64,000 nucleotides of DNA from Trissonchulus latispiculum (lineage: Eukaryota; Nematoda; Enoplea; Enoplida; Ironidae): positions 1-64,000 of the forward strand of contig JASAND010017950.1 of the NCBI GenBank assembly GCA_030248195.1, written 5' to 3'. Each line of letters begins with the position of its first letter. Within the stretch, counting starts at the first letter, position 1. The notes below the pieces were generated by a model. The model was not told where the DNA came from, did not search any database, and saw only the letters and a program-made list of their open reading frames with translations. Of the stretch, positions 21,246 through 33,500 are shown in pieces. A program made the position numbers and the translations under genes.

Positions 21246-21314
21246 TGGCACTGTTCAAGCTCCTTGTATCCATTGCCGCATTGCTGGAAAGGGATCCTTT
21301 AAAATGACAGAAGG

Positions 21315-22122
21315 ACAAGAAATAAAAATGCTCCTCTGGAGCATGAAAAAGTAATATGGGTGATGGTGAGGTTGCAAAATCAAGAGAGGACTAGTCTTTA
21401 AAATGGTTAATATGGGGCTAGGTTAAAAAATAGAAGAGGACTAGGTTGTGAGCGAATTAATATGGGCACAGCTTCGCCGAACAACCCATATTCGCGGGAT
21501 TTCACGTTTCGTCTTAGCTTAGAGCTATCAATGTCAGTCAATAAAAAATTTAAGCAGTCGAATACTCATCGAATATAGCTGTTTGCATGTACTGTTAGAC
21601 TAGTTGCTAGGAATATATACGTAAATTATCATCATTTTGTTGTGTTGAACTACCGCAGGCTCTACTACTAGGAGAGGTCTAAGGATATGATGCTAAAGCT
21701 ATTGGTCCAAGTCAGGAGGAAATAGAAGATCGTGGGAGAGTCCTAAATTATTCTTGAATATAAATTTTCCGTATAAATGGATACGTAAAATGCGCTGGTT
21801 AGTATGAAGCATTTATCGAAGAAAACGTTTGCTAAAATAAAAGTTCGAATAAAACTCGAGCACATACCGTAGCGGTAGGTTATTTATAAACTATAAACCA
21901 AATGTATCGTGGACATGCATAATAATTTACATTTACAAACCGCGAATATGGGTTGTTCGGCGAAGCTGTGCCCATATTAATTCGCTCACAACCTAGTCCT
22001 CTTCTATTTTTTAACCTAGCCCTATATTAACCATTTTAAAGACTAGTCCTCTCTTGATTTTGCAACCTCACCATCACCCATATTACTTTTTCATGCTCCA
22101 GAGGAGCATTTTTATTTCTTGT
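21315..22122. mobile_element. 808-bp element with 183-bp terminal inverted repeats
   Basis: The left arm 21315-21497 and the right arm 21940-22122 are near-identical inverted repeats (I noticed one mismatch, in ATGGGG/ATAGGG). They begin ACAAGAAATAAAAATGCTCC and contain the hairpin ATGCTCCTCTGGAGCAT next to the end, and GGTTGTTCGGCGAAGCTGTG near the inner end. The 440-bp centre is unique, AT-rich and non-coding. No target duplication is visible. The arms' similarity implies recent movement or conversion. Confidence 0.85.
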
Positions 22123-22962
22123 AAAAATTTTCCCGACATGGGAAATTTTCCGGGGGGCAAATTAGTTTCGGGGGGGCCGCCCCCCCCTGCCTATGCCCCT
22201 GGTCGTTTATGCTCCCCCTCTAGAGTACGCCCAGGGTGGGAGTTTTGTAAATCAATGTAGACCAAATTGTAAATGGAAAAACCTCGTCTAGTAAACAAAA
22301 ATTGCTTCACTTTAACTCTAGGTGACTCTAGGTTTCTATACAAGTTTTGAGTTTTTGAAGGTTCCTAATTCTTTCGTTCCTAATTTCGTCATTACTTATG
22401 TTACGATGCCGTACTTTTAACTGTTAGTTCGCTTCGAATCTGAACGACAAAAGGTTGGACTAGCAGCAGCATGAAACTTGAGCCATTTTTTCTAAACTTT
22501 GCTGTTCCCCGGCACCACCGGAAAACGAACAAAGAACCGGAAAAATATGCTTCCGGTCCATTCTTGGAATCCAGTAGGACCGCTTCATCCGGTTGAAATT
22601 CGTGCGATGTTGAAGCCAATGCAGTTAGATTATTTCCCAGAAGTCTAACATCCCAGTATTTGCTAGCATTCTAGATTTTTGATGACAAGCCAGCTACAAA
22701 ATTGATTGGCAAGTGTTACCTGTCTGAATGGTTGAAATGATTATCAAGACTAGTGCATTATGATAAGAGAGTATGCCACCACAGTAGTATTTTTAATATA
22801 GTTGTAACATCAAAAATTTAACATTTAACCTTTTTTGCTCTGATATAGCATGCCTAGTGGAATACTATTATCATTATGTACTCTTGGTACCATCAGCTGT
22901 CAGCTTTTTCAAAAATTCTGTCTTAGAAAGTTACGGTAACAGTGATACCTCTTTCTTTTCAG
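22123..22962. other. gene-free stretch before the reductase exons
   Basis: A G/C-run patch at 22150-22200 and otherwise AT-rich sequence, probably intron of the reductase gene. The minus-strand open frame at 22401-22619 shows no domain. Confidence 0.4.
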
Positions 22963-24063
22963 ACCGAAAACGATATCCTGTTGCGCCCGGAACTGGAACA
23001 AGCCGCTAAAGAGCACCCGGATAGATTCAAGTTGTGGTACACTTTGGATCGCCCTCCGGCTGGTATGTGGACAATAAAAATTGAAAAAACTTAAACTTTG
23101 GAATTTTCAATAACATATTTGCACTGCATAGTTGTAGTTTAATTTCTTGCAGCCTGCATAGGCTTAGTTGTGCGTTGAAAAGTTGTACACTTTGGGTTCG
23201 TATTCGGTCTTCCGCTCTTTCTACTGAAGCACCTGTGGCTCAGTTGGTTAGAGCGTCTGCGCGTTAAGCAGAAGACGCGGGTTCGATCCCCGCCAGGTGC
23301 CCGATTTTTTCGGGTGCCTGATGGTGTACAACTTTCATTTCTTTAACTTAGGATATCCTTTTCAATTTTTTTAAGTACGCCTCACCAGTGTGGTGATCCA
23401 GTTAGGAGCAGTGCCACCTTTCTTTTTCCTTGAAAGCAACTTTGACGTGACACTGACTAACTCATCCAGCTTACCCGAGCTGTGATAGCACGCATCCCAG
23501 AGAAATTTTTGTTGAGGCAAATTTCGCTATGAGAACGTACCAGTCCTCAGCCAATTCTATTCAGAGTGCTATTTTAGTTTTATCAGTTTTATCAGCTTTG
23601 AATTTTAGTTTTTATCATAATACATAAGAGTATGGCAACAGCGAAACTCTATGCATTATTAGCGTGACACATCCTCTGCATGCTAACGGCTGACCCCCCT
23701 CCTGCTCGCAAATTGTACCCTAGTGAGTCCAGCAACATGCGTGTATTCTAAAGCTCGAAACAGACAAAATTCGCGCACACATTGCTAGTGTTTTCGAGCT
23801 TTAACACACAAGCATGTACTCTTGGTTTTAATTAGTTATTAACAGTTTTTCCTATCATTTGGATTGTTACCATTCCCTGGCTGTTTTTAGATTGGTCCTA
23901 TAGTTCTGGCTTTATCAGTGCTGATATGATTCGTGATCATCTGCCCGCCCCCTCTCCGGACACTTTGATCCTAATGTGCGGCCCTCCTCCCATGATCGAC
24001 TTTGCCTGTAAACCGAATCTGGATAAACTGGGCTTTACTCCTGATCGATATTTTGCATACTAA
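22963..24063 (+). CDS. NADH-cytochrome b5 reductase, last two exons (5' part not found)
   Basis: Exon 22963-23062 encodes [17 protein letters not shown] and [11 protein letters not shown]. Exon 23891-24063 encodes [19 protein letters not shown] and [19 protein letters not shown] and ends in YFAY-TAA. Phase 1 joins them exactly (G|AT gives Asp). CGPPPMI is the NADH-binding signature of cytochrome b5 reductases, which pass electrons from NADH through FAD to cytochrome b5 for fatty-acid desaturation, sterol synthesis and related reactions. Only the C-terminal 90 residues are here; the FAD-binding domain and the GGTGITP block were not found between the LINE and 22963, so either a very large intron precedes this or the 5' part is missing. 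Confidence 0.92.
23229..23301 (+). tRNA. tRNA-Asn(GTT)-like gene with C33
   Basis: A 73-nt cloverleaf: acceptor GCACCTG/CAGGTGC, D-stem GCTC/GAGC, anticodon stem TCTGC/GCAGA, T-stem GCGGG/CCCGC with loop TTCGATC, all fully paired. The anticodon loop is GCGTTAA, giving anticodon GTT (Asn), but position 33 is C where U is almost universal. A T6 run (about 23305-23310) follows and can end Pol III transcription. It lies in the reductase intron on the same strand. Intact stems argue for a working or very recent gene; C33 argues for caution. Confidence 0.7.
23385..23505. repeat. SINE body fragment, related to 61268-61588
   Basis: CCTCACCAGTGTGGTGATCC, GTTAGGAGCAGTGCCA, GACACTGA and TTACCCGAG align in order with CCTCACCCCAATCGGTGCTCC, GTTAGGGGTAGTGCCA, GACACTGA and TTACCCGAG at 61268-61380. 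Here the tRNA-like head is absent, so it is a truncated copy. Confidence 0.55.
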
Positions 24064-25611
24064 TTGATTGGAAGAGTGGAGGAGATGTGTAGTAGAAGTT
24101 TTGGGGAAATTAATAATTTTCAAACAGTTGTGGAAATGATTATTGAAGCACGGAATAAAAATACTTTGTGGGAAAGGCGTTGCAGTTTAGTGTACAGTTT
24201 TAGTGCTCACAAGTTCTAGTTTAGCAAAGTTCAATTTTTGTGTCCAAGAAGCTCCAAGATTATTTTTGGAAAACTTGTTTTGCCTAAAGTCCGAATTTTG
24301 GTGTGTTCCGTCAGTTTCGCTGCCTTTGGGCCGGTGCTGCCGTTTTTTGGAACAAAGCAAACCACAGCAACTTTAGAAGATGAAGATAATGAAGATAACT
24401 AATCTAAACTTTTTCTTGATTTTACGTCTGTCAGTTAAAGGTCTTTTTGTTTTGGTTAACCCGATCCCAATGTTACATAACCCGATCCCAATGTTACATT
24501 AATGTATGTAATGACATTAATGTATGTAATGTTTGGGTTTTTAATTAACACGAGCAAGAATGTATATTTATGCTGACGAAATCTATGCTATGCTACTTAT
24601 AGAATATTAATAGTGTATTATATGTAGCTAAATTGATCCGTATTGTTTAGTGCCTATCTTTCATTCAGTCTTTGTGTTTGATAACTTTGTATTACCTACG
24701 CTTTAGTGTCATGTTATTTCAAACTGCACGTTAACTGTAATTTTAATGTTGGAACTTTAATTCAGTTGGTGGTTTTTGATTTGCCTGTAACCGTTTGGTT
24801 TTAGATTTATGTATTTTGTGCCATGTTATCCAGCCGGAAAGTCCATCCTAAATTCGTTTTCCTAAACAAAAGTTTTAATTTCCAGTTTTTTGTAATTAAA
24901 ATTAAGTGTATACAAAAACTTTTCTAGTACTCCTGAATGAAAATAGGCGAAACCATTTTGTGAAATATGTTCCTGCTTTAGGTAATAGCCTAATATTATT
25001 GCTTATTTCAGATCTATATTGCTGTACGGTGTTAGATTTAGATTTATTCATTCCTTTTGCTATCGTTTATATATTTTTGTTTAGGAATAAATTAATGTTT
25101 AGTGTTGCCGTTGCCAATAGTTGGTCAGGCTCTAACTTTGCCAACGGTAATGATTCAGGGGTGTTTTCTACGATCCGCCCTCAAAGCAAAGTGGATAGGT
25201 TGGTGGTTATTGGGCGAGCCAATTGCGCTCATATAATAGGGTACTAGCTGAGCCTCAGTGATTCAGAAATTTAAAATTTTAAAACTTAAAACTTTTTCAG
25301 TTTTGAATTCTTTTGAAGAACTGAAGAACTTTTTGAACTTGCAGATTTTAAATTTTTTGAATACCCCCTCAACCAGACTTAAAGGAAAACTTCGTCAATC
25401 GCGGACACCTATTATAAAAGTTATTAAACTGCTCACATTTTATTTTTTAAACCTTTCCATAGCAAGTTTTTGACGTTGACATTCTCAAAAACTTTTCAAA
25501 TTCTGCAGTGCTTTGCCCCAGACCCCTCCAATTTCTCGGGGTTTGAGGTCAAAATTTCACTGGATTTGAATTATTATAATTATTATTATTTGATGCTGAG
25601 CGCTTTAGTTC
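24064..25611. other. reductase 3' region and gene-free stretch
   Basis: AATAAA at 24153-24158, 90 bases after the reductase stop, is the likely polyadenylation signal. A direct repeat TAACCCGATCCCAATGTTAC occurs twice at about 24459-24498, followed by a duplicated TTAATGTATGTAATG. Otherwise AT-rich and without a supportable gene. Confidence 0.5.
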
Positions 25612-25898
25612 TTGCAAGACTTTATAAAAGTAAGACTCGGAGCTCTCCTATTAGATTAAGCTTGCAATATGCTCGAAACATGGGCGAAATCTCGTGTGGG
25701 GCTTCTCAGCATACAACGCTGACATTTTCCAAAAACGGACGTTTTGCCTAATTAAATGCTGTAACTTGAGCTAGCAAAAACGCCCGCGTTGTACACGCTG
25801 AGAAGTTCCGAGATTTCTCCCTTAATGTTTCGAGTATATTGCAAGCTTAGGAAGAGCTGAGTGTCTTACTCCTTCTCTTTATAAACTGTTGGTTCTTG
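25612..25898. mobile_element. about 290-bp inverted-repeat element (MITE)
   Basis: The left arm (CTTGCAAGACTTTATAAAAG, AAGCTTGCAATATGCTCG, AAATCTCG, CTTCTCAGC) is repeated in inverse order and complement on the right (GCTGAGAAG, CGAGATTT, CGAGTATATTGCAAGCTT, CTTTATAAAC, TTCTTGCAAG). The arms are about 110 bp with indels; the centre holds AAACGGACGTTTTG. It is non-coding. No clear target duplication. Confidence 0.7.
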
Positions 25899-27439
25899 CA
25901 AGAACTGCCGTCAAACGGCCAAGCCTGTTTGACCTTTCCTATAAGTTGCTTCTTGGCCCAGCTTTCAAACCCCAGACCCGGATACTAACGCCCGGCCCCG
26001 CTGCAAGTCCCAGACTCCAAACTGGGCTCGGCAGGCATGATGAGTCCGGCAGGCTCGGTGAGACCAGAAAGCTCGGTTGGCCCGGAAGCCCGGCAGGCCC
26101 GGTGGGCCCGGCTCTAAAAGTGGGCCGAGGCTACAGCCAGAGTTCGACTGTTCCCTGAACAAACACCACACAATTTTCCGGGCCAGGGCCCGCAGCCCGC
26201 TACACGACTTGGGAACAACCCTAGTTGGACCCGGCCTGGCCGAACCTGCAGGGTAACAAATCTAGTCCGTAATGGTAACACAATTACTGGTGTAATATAG
26301 AGGCGGAGTTTTCCTTTGATCTTTTACAGTTAAAGTTACCATTTTGATCGCAGGAAGCATTTTCAGATTACAAGAGGAAACGTGCCAATCCAGCTAGTTT
26401 TATGAGGAAAGGGATTGCGGAAATGATGCTATCCAACTGTATAAACTTTTCATTTTAAACATTAGCAGCAATCAATCAGCATTCGGGCATGACCTACCAA
26501 ATTTTCGTTTCAAAAGCCGAAAAAGAATAAATTGTTTCTGCCCCCCCCCCCCTGGTTTACAGCAGTTTTAAACTTGAACCCTACAAAGACTGACGTCACA
26601 TGCATCTGCACTACGTATTTTTCATTGTCCAATATTCCCACGGTTTCCCGATTTTCGACTACTGTCCTTGACCGTAGCTCTTGGAGACCCAGGATAGGAT
26701 CTAAAGAGTTCACAAACTGGTGTTCAACCGATTGGTATGTGACAGAAGAAGCTTGTAGGTAGAGTATAAGACGCGAGAGGTTTTAGTCGGTCGGAACTTT
26801 TGAAAGTTTCTTGTTGGAAGACAGAATACTTTGAGGATGGCCACCTTCCTCTGCACTTGCTCTTCTGTAAGAATACGGGTCCACTCCGTTAAAAATCACA
26901 GGCTTATTTTGTAGCAGTTGAAAATTCGTTTTGCTTCGAATTAAAGAATATATTGGTTTATTATATGACGGAAGGGAAACTCTACTGAATGCTTTACGAT
27001 TTCAAGCTCCGATAAATACAAGTTAGTTTTTGTGGAAAGTACGAAAAATACAGCACAGGAGCACTTCTGTAGAAACAAATATTTATGTAGTTTCAACATG
27101 GTACGTATCTGTTGAACTAAATTATTGAATAAACCTAAGTCGCGAATTTTAGCTTCAATTTGAGGATTTGGCAAGACCAAAATCACCCACTAAACATGCT
27201 AAGTTTTTTGAAATTTCCCGTGAAATTGAAATATGTACAGTATTGAAATATGATTGGCACATTGTATTACCGCCATTTTTTCAGGAAAAGTTTCCCCATG
27301 CCTGAAGGTCCTGGTCCTACACACCAAATTTCAACTTTTTATTCCGTCTGCAGACGGAATCATTGTTTTTATTCCGTCTGGAGACGGAATTATTGTTTTT
27401 ATTCCGTCTGGAGACGGAATTATTGTTTCGGAAAATGGT
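25899..27439. other. gene-free stretch with GCCCGG-word patch and a 29-bp tandem repeat
   Basis: At 25970-26225 GCCCGG/CCCGGC words cluster and end with GGGAACAACCCTA, which resembles the TAGGGTTGTGC end of the hAT-like element at 7480; this may be half of a relative. At 27342-27425, CCGTCTGNAGACGGAATNATTGTTTTTATT is repeated three times in tandem. Confidence 0.5.
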
Positions 27440-28800
27440 ATTACAACTAGTGATGTTTCAGCAGCTGAAACTGAAACTGAAACCTAGTTTCAGCTCAGTT
27501 GCTGAAACTGAAACTGAAACTGAAACTATTACGGGTTTGGAGCTGAAACTGAAACTGAAACTTAGTCGAACTGAGAGCTGAAACTGAAACTGAAACTGAA
27601 ACTGAAACTAAAATAAATTTTGAACTGAAACTGAAACTGAAACTAGAACAATTATGGAGCTGAAACTGAAACTGAAACAGTTTCAGCTCTACACTAAGAC
27701 TGAAACTGGTTTCAGCTCTCGCTAAAGCTGAAACTGGTTTCAGCTCTCGTTGAAGCTGAAATAGGTTTCAGCTCTCGCTGAAGCTGAAATAGGTTCCAGC
27801 TCTCGCTGAAGCTGAAATAGGTTTCAGCTCCAGCGTACGCATGCTTAGCTTAAACGAGTGTATCAAAAACTGGGTCACGTTCCCAGCACGTAATATTCCA
27901 GCCTTAGAATAAATATAAATTTTGACTAGTGCTTTTACTGCTTAAATCAACAGAGGTTTGAAGTAAATATAATGCTGCATTAAAACGTTTGTGCATAAGT
28001 TTAACTTAGTGCATTAGAATGTCAAAATACAATTGTATGGCAATGTTTATTTGATCGGATTCCAACTAATTTGCTTTTTTCAGAATAATTCTTCATTGAA
28101 CAGAAGATTAAGCTTAGCCCGACGTAATTAACAACATTTTTGTAAAATGAATACATAATAACTAGGACCCCAGCTCCAGCAACTAAAAAGAAAACCAAAT
28201 TTAGGGTTAATACATATTATTGCTATGAATTCTTTCATTTTAGAATGCTGCAACTTAATTTTTTAGTAAAGTCTCAGTTACATAAGTGTTCACTAGGAAA
28301 TATAATGGTTGTAATTGATCATTTATGCTTTATGCTGTTGATTTTTTCCATGGATTAAATTCGCCTATATACCGACAATTATACCGCAGTGATCTGCCAC
28401 CACAAACATGATATTATGTGAAAGTTCAGAATTAGGAATGGAAGCTAAATTAGGGTTATTAGTTAATATAAATTTATTAGCATAACATAAAAACGAAATA
28501 GAGGAAAACAAAAAGCTGAAATTCATTTTAGTCAGAGCTGAAACTGAAACTGAAACTCATTTTAATCAGAGCTGAAACTGAAACTGAAACTGAAACTATA
28601 ACAGATTTGGAGCTGAAACTGAAACTGAAACTAAGCTAAACCAAGAGCTGAAACTGAAACTGAAACTGAAACTGAAACTGAAACTAGAACCGACTTTGAG
28701 CTGAAACTGAAACTGAAACCTGTCTGAAAGTGGAGCTGAAACTGAAACTGAAACTGAAACTGAAACTAAACAGGCCAGCGTAAACATCACTAATTACAAC
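27440..28800. mobile_element. hAT-like non-autonomous element, CTGAAA-word type
   Basis: The element spans 27448-28792 (1345 bp), starts TAGTGATGTTT and ends AAACATCACTA. A perfect 8-bp duplication ATTACAAC flanks it (27440-27447, 28793-28800). The left 390 bp and right 240 bp are arrays of CTGAAA in clusters of two to five, each cluster beginning GAGCTGAAACTGAAACTG, in the same orientation at both ends. At 27690-27830 a 30-bp unit (TTTCAGCTCTCGCTGAAGC) is tandemly repeated. The centre is AT-rich. No transposase. Confidence 0.9.
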
Positions 28801-29361
28801 GTTGTTTATGGAAGAATTCAATTTCGTAGGCCTGTCTTTAGCACATGGCCTAGCTTAGGGGATTTTTTGGAGCAGCAGAATATGCAAATTAGGTTGATAT
28901 TTGAGATCAACGCATGTGCAATTTTATGTGACAAGTCAATTTGAAGAGAGTATGTTTCATGCGAAGTCTGAGCTGAGAGCCAAACAGTGGCGCTGAAAAG
29001 TTCTAAACGCTAGGAAGGAATAATGCCCCTTTCTCCAACTTCTGGGGGCTCCGCTCCCCAGACCCCCCGGTGACCCCCCGGTGCTCACTTCCAATGCTGT
29101 TTTCAGGGATCAATTCTTCTCAGAGTTTTCGAAACTGAATGTGTATTTGATATTTGCTACCTTTTTTCTCAATGCTATTCCTAAGCATTTCATTCATTTT
29201 TAGAACTTTAATTAGTTTAACTATATTATAACATTGAAATATCGGAATGTGTGTCAATAATTACTAAAGCTATTGCGTTAGATGCAACAGGTGCCAAATA
29301 TAATCTTTTTAAACATTTCCTTTACGGATTATTCTGGAATTGCAAAAAATCCTTCGGAGCC
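28801..29361. other. gene-free stretch between two hAT-like elements
   Basis: AT-rich sequence with a GGGGGCTCCGCTCCCCAGACCCCC patch near 29043-29066. No gene seen. Confidence 0.4.
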
Positions 29362-30522
29362 CCCCAGACCAGAGTTGGAGATGGACACATTTTTCTTGAC
29401 CGCGACCGCCCCGCGACCGCCCCGCGACCGCCCCGCGACCGCGACCGCAGCCCGCATGCTAATTGTGTGACCGCAAAATTTTGAGTTAGTGAGCTTTAAA
29501 TCCGTGTAAAAAGTCCACTTTCTCGCATATTTAAGGATACGTATTTTCCCTATTTTTCGATCGCGTAACTGAAGTTGTAAAAGGATTTGATTTTTGTAAT
29601 GGTTATTTTCTCTGAAATTGTTTAATAAACAAACAAGCTCATTATTTTGAGGGAAACAAATTTTTTTCCGATTTTGTTCATAATTTTCAAGTTTGGACGC
29701 TTATTTTTCCCAAATCAAATGATCAAACTCAAACCCCTGGAAAATAGTCCGCGGCGACTGTCCCAACGCGTGTGCCAAGCCGCTTTCCAATTAATTGCAT
29801 GAGTTCAGAGAAATTCGTGTTCAAAGCAATCCAATTGCCATTTTTAAAATTTCTCATTTTTGTTGCTGAGTTTACTGGTTAGGCAGAAATGCCAGATAGA
29901 GCTCTCCGTTGGGATAACATGAATTGTAGGAGTACAAATGTGGCCAATACTTGACTACCGACCTGTATTCTTGAAGCTGTCAAAATCTGACAAAATTAGA
30001 TTTTTCGAAAAATGGTCCTTTTATGACTCAAAAAGTTTTTGGCGTTACCATTGAAATCGTAAGGAGTCAAAGCATACTCGAAACAACAAAGTTGTTGGTA
30101 TTGGTAAGAGCATTCGAATGACTTTAGGTTTGTAGGTAGGGTGACTAATTTTGCTGATCCCGCAAAATGAAAAATTTTCTAAAATCAAATTAGACAGAAT
30201 TAGAAATAAACAAATTTGAACAAATTTTGGTAAGGACTACCGTAAGGACTGACAGTTTGTACAGCTTGTCCACCCAACAGGCAAAGCATTTAACGTAGTA
30301 AAACAAAATGAAGAATAAATATAAACCTGAAGATTCGTCCAGAGGACCATTTATGGCAATGGAAATACGTAAAATATTTTGGAAAAATTGAAAATTTTTG
30401 CTACAAATTGGCCCAAATTGCGAAGATTTGATGGAAATTTGCGGTCATTGCGGTCAAGAAAATTTGACCACGACCGCGACCGCCCGCGGGTACCCGCGAC
30501 CGCGTCCAACTCTGCCCCAGAC
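29362..30522. mobile_element. hAT-like non-autonomous element, CGACCG-word type
   Basis: The element spans 29370-30514 (1145 bp), starts CAGAGTTGGA and ends TCCAACTCTG. A perfect 8-bp duplication CCCCAGAC flanks it (29362-29369, 30515-30522). GACCGCGACCGCCCCGCGAC-type arrays occupy 29399-29450 and 30468-30508, in the same orientation. The interior, from about 29480 to 30440, is AT-rich and non-coding. Confidence 0.88.
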
Positions 30523-33500
30523 CCCCGCCGTATACGTTGGCCTTTCTATAGGTTACCCTTGTAAATCGTGCATTTTAAGCAGCATCAACATTCTAAATTG
30601 TGTAAATTGTGTTGCACTAAAGGAATTATCAAATTTTTTAAAATAGAAATTTTTTGCACAGAAAACACGATAAAACAAAAATTCTACCTGGACGCAAAAT
30701 TTCTTAACCGGACGCAACTTTACTCACTTTTGCTAGAATCGCTATGCCGAAATTTTGGGTCAAATAGTATATATTTATTTTTCGAAAAGATCTACTTTCA
30801 AACTTTGAAATATTACATAGATCAGGTCAAAGCTGACGCCTAGGCGGTCCTGAAAATCTAATCGAAAAATTCCACTGAGAGAGTCACCAGTAGTAGCCAG
30901 TCAACGTCGAAAGCGCCGCAAAACTTTATGGTAGCTATCTTGAAGGGGTTTGAGAGATATATATAAAGAAACAATTTCGCTTTCTACATTTGGTCAGACT
31001 TTAGCAAACCATTTGACGTGTAAGGAGCACTAGGAGTAAACCAGGCACCGTTTATGTAAACTCATCCGCTGGTTTGCATTTAATTCCGGCCATCTGCGCA
31101 GTGCGCTAGAGGTCCGGATTCGTTTGTGCAAGCACTGTTCTGTTGCTCCTCTAAACTATTAAAGGCCTTTTCAAGAAAAGGTACAGTAGAGTTAAAATTT
31201 GACTCAATCGTTTTCATGAAACTTAAAAAGAGGGACAAAATCTAGCTTGGGTGTAGTTAAAACGAGCTTAAGTGGTTAATTTTAACTCTATACTCTCTGC
31301 TCTACGCTTTCTTGAAAATGGGCCAATGTGACTGGCGGGGAGGCAAAAGGCCATAGAGATAGGAGTCGTCCTCGATCAGAATACATGATTCCCAATCCCG
31401 GTCGGCATTTGGCCAGGGCCTACTTTCTGAGGTGATATTTTTTCCTAGTTATGTGTACGCGGACTCAGACATTACTAGTTTTTCAAACGAATCCTACTTA
31501 CACTACTATTTGATGCCAATTGGAGCTACTCGGAAAAGCGAAAATTGAAGCTAGAGCTCAAGCTCGAAGGTACCCCACTTTTCAACTCAAACCAAGTAGT
31601 TGGAAGGAAGTTGGAAACACTAGTTTCAGCTTTTATCTGGGCCATGAATGATTTCTTTCAGTGTCAAATAGGCAAGAAAGACAAGTCTACCGTACCGTAG
31701 ATTTCCCGGATTAAACAAAAGGAAGCTTCTGTGAAAAGTGGTACCCATTACGCAGTCTAAATCTAGAGGGAGTTTAGGATTCATTCATTTATTCCAACTT
31801 CCAAGGAAAAGTTTAAAAGATGAATGACTTCCAATACTATGGGGGGTTTTCTAAATTTTTGAGTTGCCGAAAATTTACGAAAAAACTGGGCAAGAAAAGT
31901 TGAGGGCGGACAGACACTGATTTAACGAGAATGTCATCTATTGGACCATTGAAGAGGAAGGCTTCTTTAGTGTCAACCGGAGACCAATTTTTAGCATTCA
32001 AAATTCCAGACTAGCTAAACGCTGGAGATTTCCTGGGTGCTTATTCTGAAAAAGCTACAACGCAAAATTTTGAATTTTAAAACTAAAAACGCAAAACGCA
32101 AAATAAAATTTGATTTTAAAGCTAAAAGTTTAAAAGTTATGCTTGTGACGTCACCAACTTATGGTTGTTGAATCGGAATGGAATCACTTCAAGTATGCTT
32201 GCTTCTGGTTTAGATCAGAGTTAGGTGAAAGTTGGCGTTGCCGCGCTCTGCAGCAGCTTTTTAGCACAGGAAGGAAAAAAGAATAAATAGTTGGGGGCGG
32301 GCCTTGATTCGGGCCTCCGGGTACGGACCGGAAAATTTCTTAACGGCACAACTAGTTTTTAGGCCATTTCAGAAATTGGACAAGAAAAGATTCATCTTCA
32401 TAGTATTTTATGATATCAAAAATTAAATGACATACCCAATGAGTTCCTCTGAGGTACTGTGAATGCTGATGAAATGAACTCCTTCTGCGAGGCAAGAATA
32501 AATGTTATGATAAATGCCGACACTAGTTCCTAAGAGCCTAAACCTGTGGACTTCAATTGTAGCCACAAGTTTAGGTCTCAGGGAGCAAGCTGTCAGTCAA
32601 AATTAATTGTCTGTCTAGACAAATCCTGGGCCCAGTAAAGTTGGGAAAAGTGGATATAAATCCGGACATAAACTCAAACAACCAACTTCGGCGACGGAAA
32701 GACCACAAAATGAATGAAGAAAAATCTGAAACTATAAAACCAGCATACTTAGCGGCATTAACAAAATTATGCAAATTAGATTTTCGAAAAGAATGGATTT
32801 TATGCAAACCAGGAAGTGAAATATCAAGATTAACTGAAAAGACTGTGATGCTTAAGTCAATGTTAGAGACAGACTGTAAAGGCTTATTTTAGAAACTATA
32901 CACCTCCTACAAGACTGGAGTGATATAACTGACTACTACAGGAGAGTTCTGATTATGATACTGCGGTACTCTTTTCAGTGATATTTAGACATCGTTTGCA
33001 CAGCTGGCGCTTCGATGTAGGAGAGATTTCTGGTGGCAGGCACTGAGCGAGCCCTGAGCTGTAGTAGTAGGTGATTTTGTCTGGGTCTTGTTCAGACTAG
33101 ACTGCTGCCAGTTGTGCATGTGCCTGTGCGTGTGCGCTTTGTGTGAGCTTCATGTTAGACCACACAGATAGGTTAAGCATTAGCTATGAGACGAATCGCG
33201 AGCCCAGATCGCTCAGACTTGCTCGGATCGGCTCGGCTCGGCTCGAAGGTGCACAGAATGCTTAACCTACTTCTCCTGAAATGTTAGCATTAAGTCTAGC
33301 AGATTCGAATAATTGTTACATTTCCTGACTGTTAGGCACTGGAGGGATTTAGAGTGAGGTACAGTGGTTGAAATCGAAACTAAGAGACTGATGTATCTTC
33401 TAAGCGATAAATCTTGAAAATTTTGGAAAATTGGACAACTTTATAGCATTCTACGGGCTCTATCCAAATCTGAAAGAACAGAAAACATATGTATATACTT

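Noticed and set aside
22963..24063. Bacterial contamination as an explanation for globin and reductase
   Set aside because: The reductase has phase-matched introns and animal-type sequence, and the surrounding repeats are eukaryotic.
25970..26225. GCCCGG-word hAT-like element
   Set aside because: Only a right-end-like GGGAACAACCCTA is visible; no left end or duplicated flank was found.
27462..27830. Regular repeats considered as a CRISPR array
   Set aside because: Units are six bases with no unique spacers, and the genome is eukaryotic.
27254..28790. Frames rich in ETET / LKLK / SVSVSV
   Set aside because: Direct translation of the CTGAAA word array of the hAT-like element.
32641..32892. 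Lys/Glu-rich frame as a possible exon
   Set aside because: No family, no clear acceptor and a competing open frame on the other strand; AT-rich sequence makes such frames common.
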